From: Planctomycetota bacterium
Lineage (GTDB): Bacteria > Planctomycetota > JAJSAM01 > JAJVHW01
Direction of reading: 5' to 3'
Assembly: GCA_024280885.1 (NCBI GenBank)
Contig: JAJRPF010000026.1
Coordinates: 32,234-96,233, forward strand
DNA: 64,000 nt
Positions 61,978-64,000 of the stretch are shown here, piece by piece. The notes below the pieces were generated by a model that did not search any database, had not been told where the DNA came from, and was given only the letters and a program-made list of their open reading frames with translations. The first letter of the stretch is position 1. The number at the start of each line of letters is the position of its first letter. The translations under genes were made by a program, and so were the position numbers.

Positions 61978-63833
61978 CAGCGTCCTCTGATCTCGTCTTC
62001 CTTGAGATCGATCACGGTGTCCATCAAGGTCTCGAGGGGTGCATGATCATCGGTCAAGACGAGCGCGTTCGGGTCCGGCAGAACGACGGCGCTCTTCGCC
62101 GGCACGCGCGCAGCGAAGTCGACCAGTCTGCTCCACTCGGAGATCTCGTCGCGCATTCCGAAACGCTCATCGATCCGGAGCGGAGCCAGGCGTGTGACAT
62201 CGGGTGGCGTCTCAGCCTTGCGCGCCATCAGCACGAAGTTGCCGCCCCAGAACTGTCGCACGCGAACCGCCGCGCCGAAGACCGTCGCGAGTGTGTTTTC
62301 AAGCGCCACGAGATTCGGGGAGTCGGGCCGATAGGCATAGACGTTAATGGCGACGATCCCGCCCGGCGCCAGTTTGCGCTTACAGAGTTCGAAGAACTCC
62401 TGCGTGCCGAGGTGAAACGGGATGTAGAGCTCGTGGGTGAACGCGTCGATCACGATGATGTGATACCCGCGGTCGTCATCGTCCGACGTGGCCGGGTGGG
62501 CAATGGACGGTTCAGTCGTGGACCCGCTGGCGGAAGTGGTCGAGACCGCGACTTCAGCGCCGTCCTCCGCAGCTACGAGCATCTGCCGCCCGTCCATCAC
62601 GTAGATGTCGAGCCACGGCTCATCCTGCTTTGGCAGGTGGAACCAGCGTCGGCCCCACTCGACGACGAGCGGGTCGATCTCGGCACCATCGACATGGAGA
62701 TCGTAGAGATCGCTCCAGAAGTGCTGCCACTGATGCGCCGTAACCCCGCCCGCGAGCCCGACGACCGCGGTGCGTAACTCGGCCCCCGGTTCGAGATCCA
62801 GGAGCATGGGTAACAACGCATAGTCGTCGTAGTACCGAGAGTCGGTGAGGACCTGCCCCACCACATGCAGCGAGTGGTACGTGTAGACGCCTTCGTTCAG
62901 CGTCAGAAGTCGCACCGTCCTGCCGTCACGGGAGCGATCCTCGCGAACGGTTACGTACTGGTAGGGAGACTCGCCCTCGGCGAGCACGGTTGCGACACCG
63001 TCGTCGGGCAACTCCGGGACGGCGCGCCCGGGACGGGCGGGCGTCATAGCGCCGGTCGTCAAGGCGACGATCGCGATGGCAAGCGATGCGGCCGCTGTGC
63101 GTCCGGTCCGACGCCGTCCGGCCGAGATGGTGAGACCGATCAGCGCCGGGACGATCAGCGCCGCCGCCGCGATGTCGAGCGTCGTGCGCGATCCGAAGTT
63201 GGGGATCAACGTGTACGTCGGAAGGTACGTGCCGACGATCGAGCCAACGGTGCCGAGAGCGAACACGCGTCCCGCGGCAATCCCGACGCCCTTCCCGGCA
63301 AGGAGCTTCACCGCCATCGGCGACACCATGCCGAGGAAGAGGGTCGGTGGCGCGAAGAGAATCAGCGTGGCCGCCAGGGACGCACGCGCCAACGTGGCCG
63401 ACACGCCCTCGACGTGCATCTCGACCGGGAGGAGCGCCTCGGAGACGAACGTCACCGACCAGGCCCCGAGCATGACGGCGAGCCCGCCGCACGCCATCAA
63501 CGAATAGAGCAGAGTCGGCGTGCCACGCGTGTCGGCAAGTCGCCCCCCCACCGCGTACCCGATCGCAAGTGAGGCCATGACCACTGCAATCACGTTGGTC
63601 CACACATAGTTGGTGGACCCGAAGAACGGCTGCAGCGCGCGCACAGCCGCCATCTCAACGATCATGACCGCGGCGCCAGAACAGAAGACGCTCGTGAGCA
63701 GGAACGCAACCGCGCCGCGCGAGAGCGGCGGCGAGGCGGTGTCGGCAGTCATTTCCGCAAGCGCGGGAGCTTGCTCAGACGACGGCTGCGAGTCGAGGGA
63801 ATGCGAGTCCGCGCGCGAACTCGGCTCGGCCAT
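61977..63833 (-). CDS. membrane-fused spermidine-synthase-like protein
   Basis: 618 residues. The N-terminal half has about seven to eight hydrophobic segments (GAVAFLLTSVFCSGAAVMIV, YVWTNVIAVVMASLAIGYAV). The C-terminal half is a Rossmann-type domain like spermidine synthase (AVVGLAGGVTAHQWQHFWSD, LYDLHVDGAEIDPLVVEWGR, YHIIVIDAFTHELYIPFH). This is the known fused permease/spermidine-synthase-like layout. The residues that bind putrescine are not clearly kept, so it may not make polyamines. Confidence 0.75.
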   Translation of the reverse strand: MAEPSSRADSHSLDSQPSSEQAPALAEMTADTASPPLSRGAVAFLLTSVFCSGAAVMIVEMAAVRALQPFFGSTNYVWTNVIAVVMASLAIGYAVGGRLADTRGTPTLLYSLMACGGLAVMLGAWSVTFVSEALLPVEMHVEGVSATLARASLAATLILFAPPTLFLGMVSPMAVKLLAGKGVGIAAGRVFALGTVGSIVGTYLPTYTLIPNFGSRTTLDIAAAALIVPALIGLTISAGRRRTGRTAAASLAIAIVALTTGAMTPARPGRAVPELPDDGVATVLAEGESPYQYVTVREDRSRDGRTVRLLTLNEGVYTYHSLHVVGQVLTDSRYYDDYALLPMLLDLEPGAELRTAVVGLAGGVTAHQWQHFWSDLYDLHVDGAEIDPLVVEWGRRWFHLPKQDEPWLDIYVMDGRQMLVAAEDGAEVAVSTTSASGSTTEPSIAHPATSDDDDRGYHIIVIDAFTHELYIPFHLGTQEFFELCKRKLAPGGIVAINVYAYRPDSPNLVALENTLATVFGAAVRVRQFWGGNFVLMARKAETPPDVTRLAPLRIDERFGMRDEISEWSRLVDFAARVPAKSAVVLPDPNALVLTDDHAPLETLMDTVIDLKEDEIRGR

Positions 63834-63859
63834 GGATGAGGTCCTGTCCGGACGGCGAG

Positions 63860-64000
63860 CTACTCGCCGTCCTTCGCGTCGCCATCCTTCGCGTCGCCGT
63901 CCTTCGCGTCGCCATCCTTCGCGTCGCCGTCCTTCGCGTCGCCGTCCTTCGCGTCGCCGTCCTTCGCGTCGCCATCCTTCGCGTCGCCATCCTTCGCGTC
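63860..64000 (-). CDS. C-terminal end of a gene encoding DAKDG repeats; rest beyond the window
   Basis: On the minus strand the frame is open from the window edge to TAG at 63860. The visible 46 residues are nine DAKDG units and a final Glu. The gene continues past 64000. It is 26 bp upstream of the spermidine-synthase-like gene, on the same strand. Likely the charged tail of a protein whose main part is not visible. Confidence 0.6.
   Translation of the reverse strand, partial: DAKDGDAKDGDAKDGDAKDGDAKDGDAKDGDAKDGDAKDGDAKDGE
63866..64000. repeat. nine 15-bp tandem repeats, running out of the window
   Basis: GCCGTCCTTCGCGTC or GCCATCCTTCGCGTC is repeated nine times without interruption to the last base; only the fourth base of the unit varies (G or A). 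On the minus strand they encode DAKDG, with Asp as GAC or GAT. Confidence 0.9.

Overview
The window is GC-rich bacterial chromosome with dense, mostly housekeeping coding. It shows no plasmid, prophage, transposase or CRISPR content. The protein styles suggest a deep-branching member of the Planctomycetota: secreted DUF1570-like gluzincins, seven- and eight-repeat FG-GAP proteins, a Ser/Thr kinase fused to an ATPase and TPR array, a nickel superoxide dismutase, and many signal-peptide proteins of unknown role. This assignment is an inference from gene style, not a phylogenetic test.

Layout. 1-8.3 kb: end of an M16 peptidase, then a leftward block with an AsmA-like protein, a PhoD-type phosphatase, a Wzz-like protein and a CAP-domain protein, with the decayed remnant of a secreted phosphatase-like gene between them. 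A ComB-like phosphatase follows. 8.5-10.2 kb: glycine cleavage genes gcvT and gcvH. 10.4-20.7 kb: secreted proteins, a 1162-residue kinase/ATPase/TPR protein, an M1 aminopeptidase with C-terminal helical repeats, and an MtaD-like deaminase. 20.8-23.1 kb: AlgH-like protein, then a nickel-superoxide-dismutase operon (sodN, sodX peptidase, His-rich nickel permease). 23.3-30.4 kb: five tightly packed genes (fused ABC exporter, double-PDZ lipoprotein, two FG-GAP proteins, serine/threonine dehydratase) that look like one undescribed operon. 30.7-31.9 kb: a cluster resembling E. coli yqjD-yqjE-yqjK whose middle gene has no ATG, GTG or TTG start.

32.1-34.7 kb: trans-translation locus with tmRNA (tag ANNTYALAA), an exact 27-bp copy of the tmRNA 3' end 242 bp away, and smpB. 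34.9-38.4 kb: tRNA-Leu(CAG), fabI, a HEAT-repeat lipoprotein and a YbhN-like membrane protein. 38.6-44.1 kb: PfkB kinase, recA with a pentapeptide-repeat tail, alaS. 44.3-48.8 kb: rpmF, plsX, fabG, acpP, fabF (fatty-acid/phospholipid cluster lacking fabD and fabH). 48.9-51.4 kb: UDP-sugar pyrophosphorylase and D-Ala-D-Ala ligase, overlapping. 51.4-60.0 kb: lipoprotein, lone GspF-like protein, small charged protein, NrnA-like DHH phosphoesterase, SGNH-like protein, a DprE1/DprE2-like pair and a secreted Pro-rich-tailed protein. 60.1 kb: a sequence closely resembling the XerCD dif site lies between convergent genes, so the replication terminus may be here. 60.3-64.0 kb: mqnA (futalosine menaquinone pathway), TPR membrane protein, spermidine-synthase-like membrane protein, and the end of a gene encoding nine DAKDG repeats.

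Working themes: membrane lipid and envelope synthesis (fabI, plsX, fabG, acpP, fabF, ddl, UAP-like, DprE-like), ribosome rescue (ssrA, smpB), metal-dependent oxidative defence (sodN operon), and secreted or membrane proteins of unknown function. Short in-phase tandem repeats of 15 to 17 bp recur in and around several essential genes.
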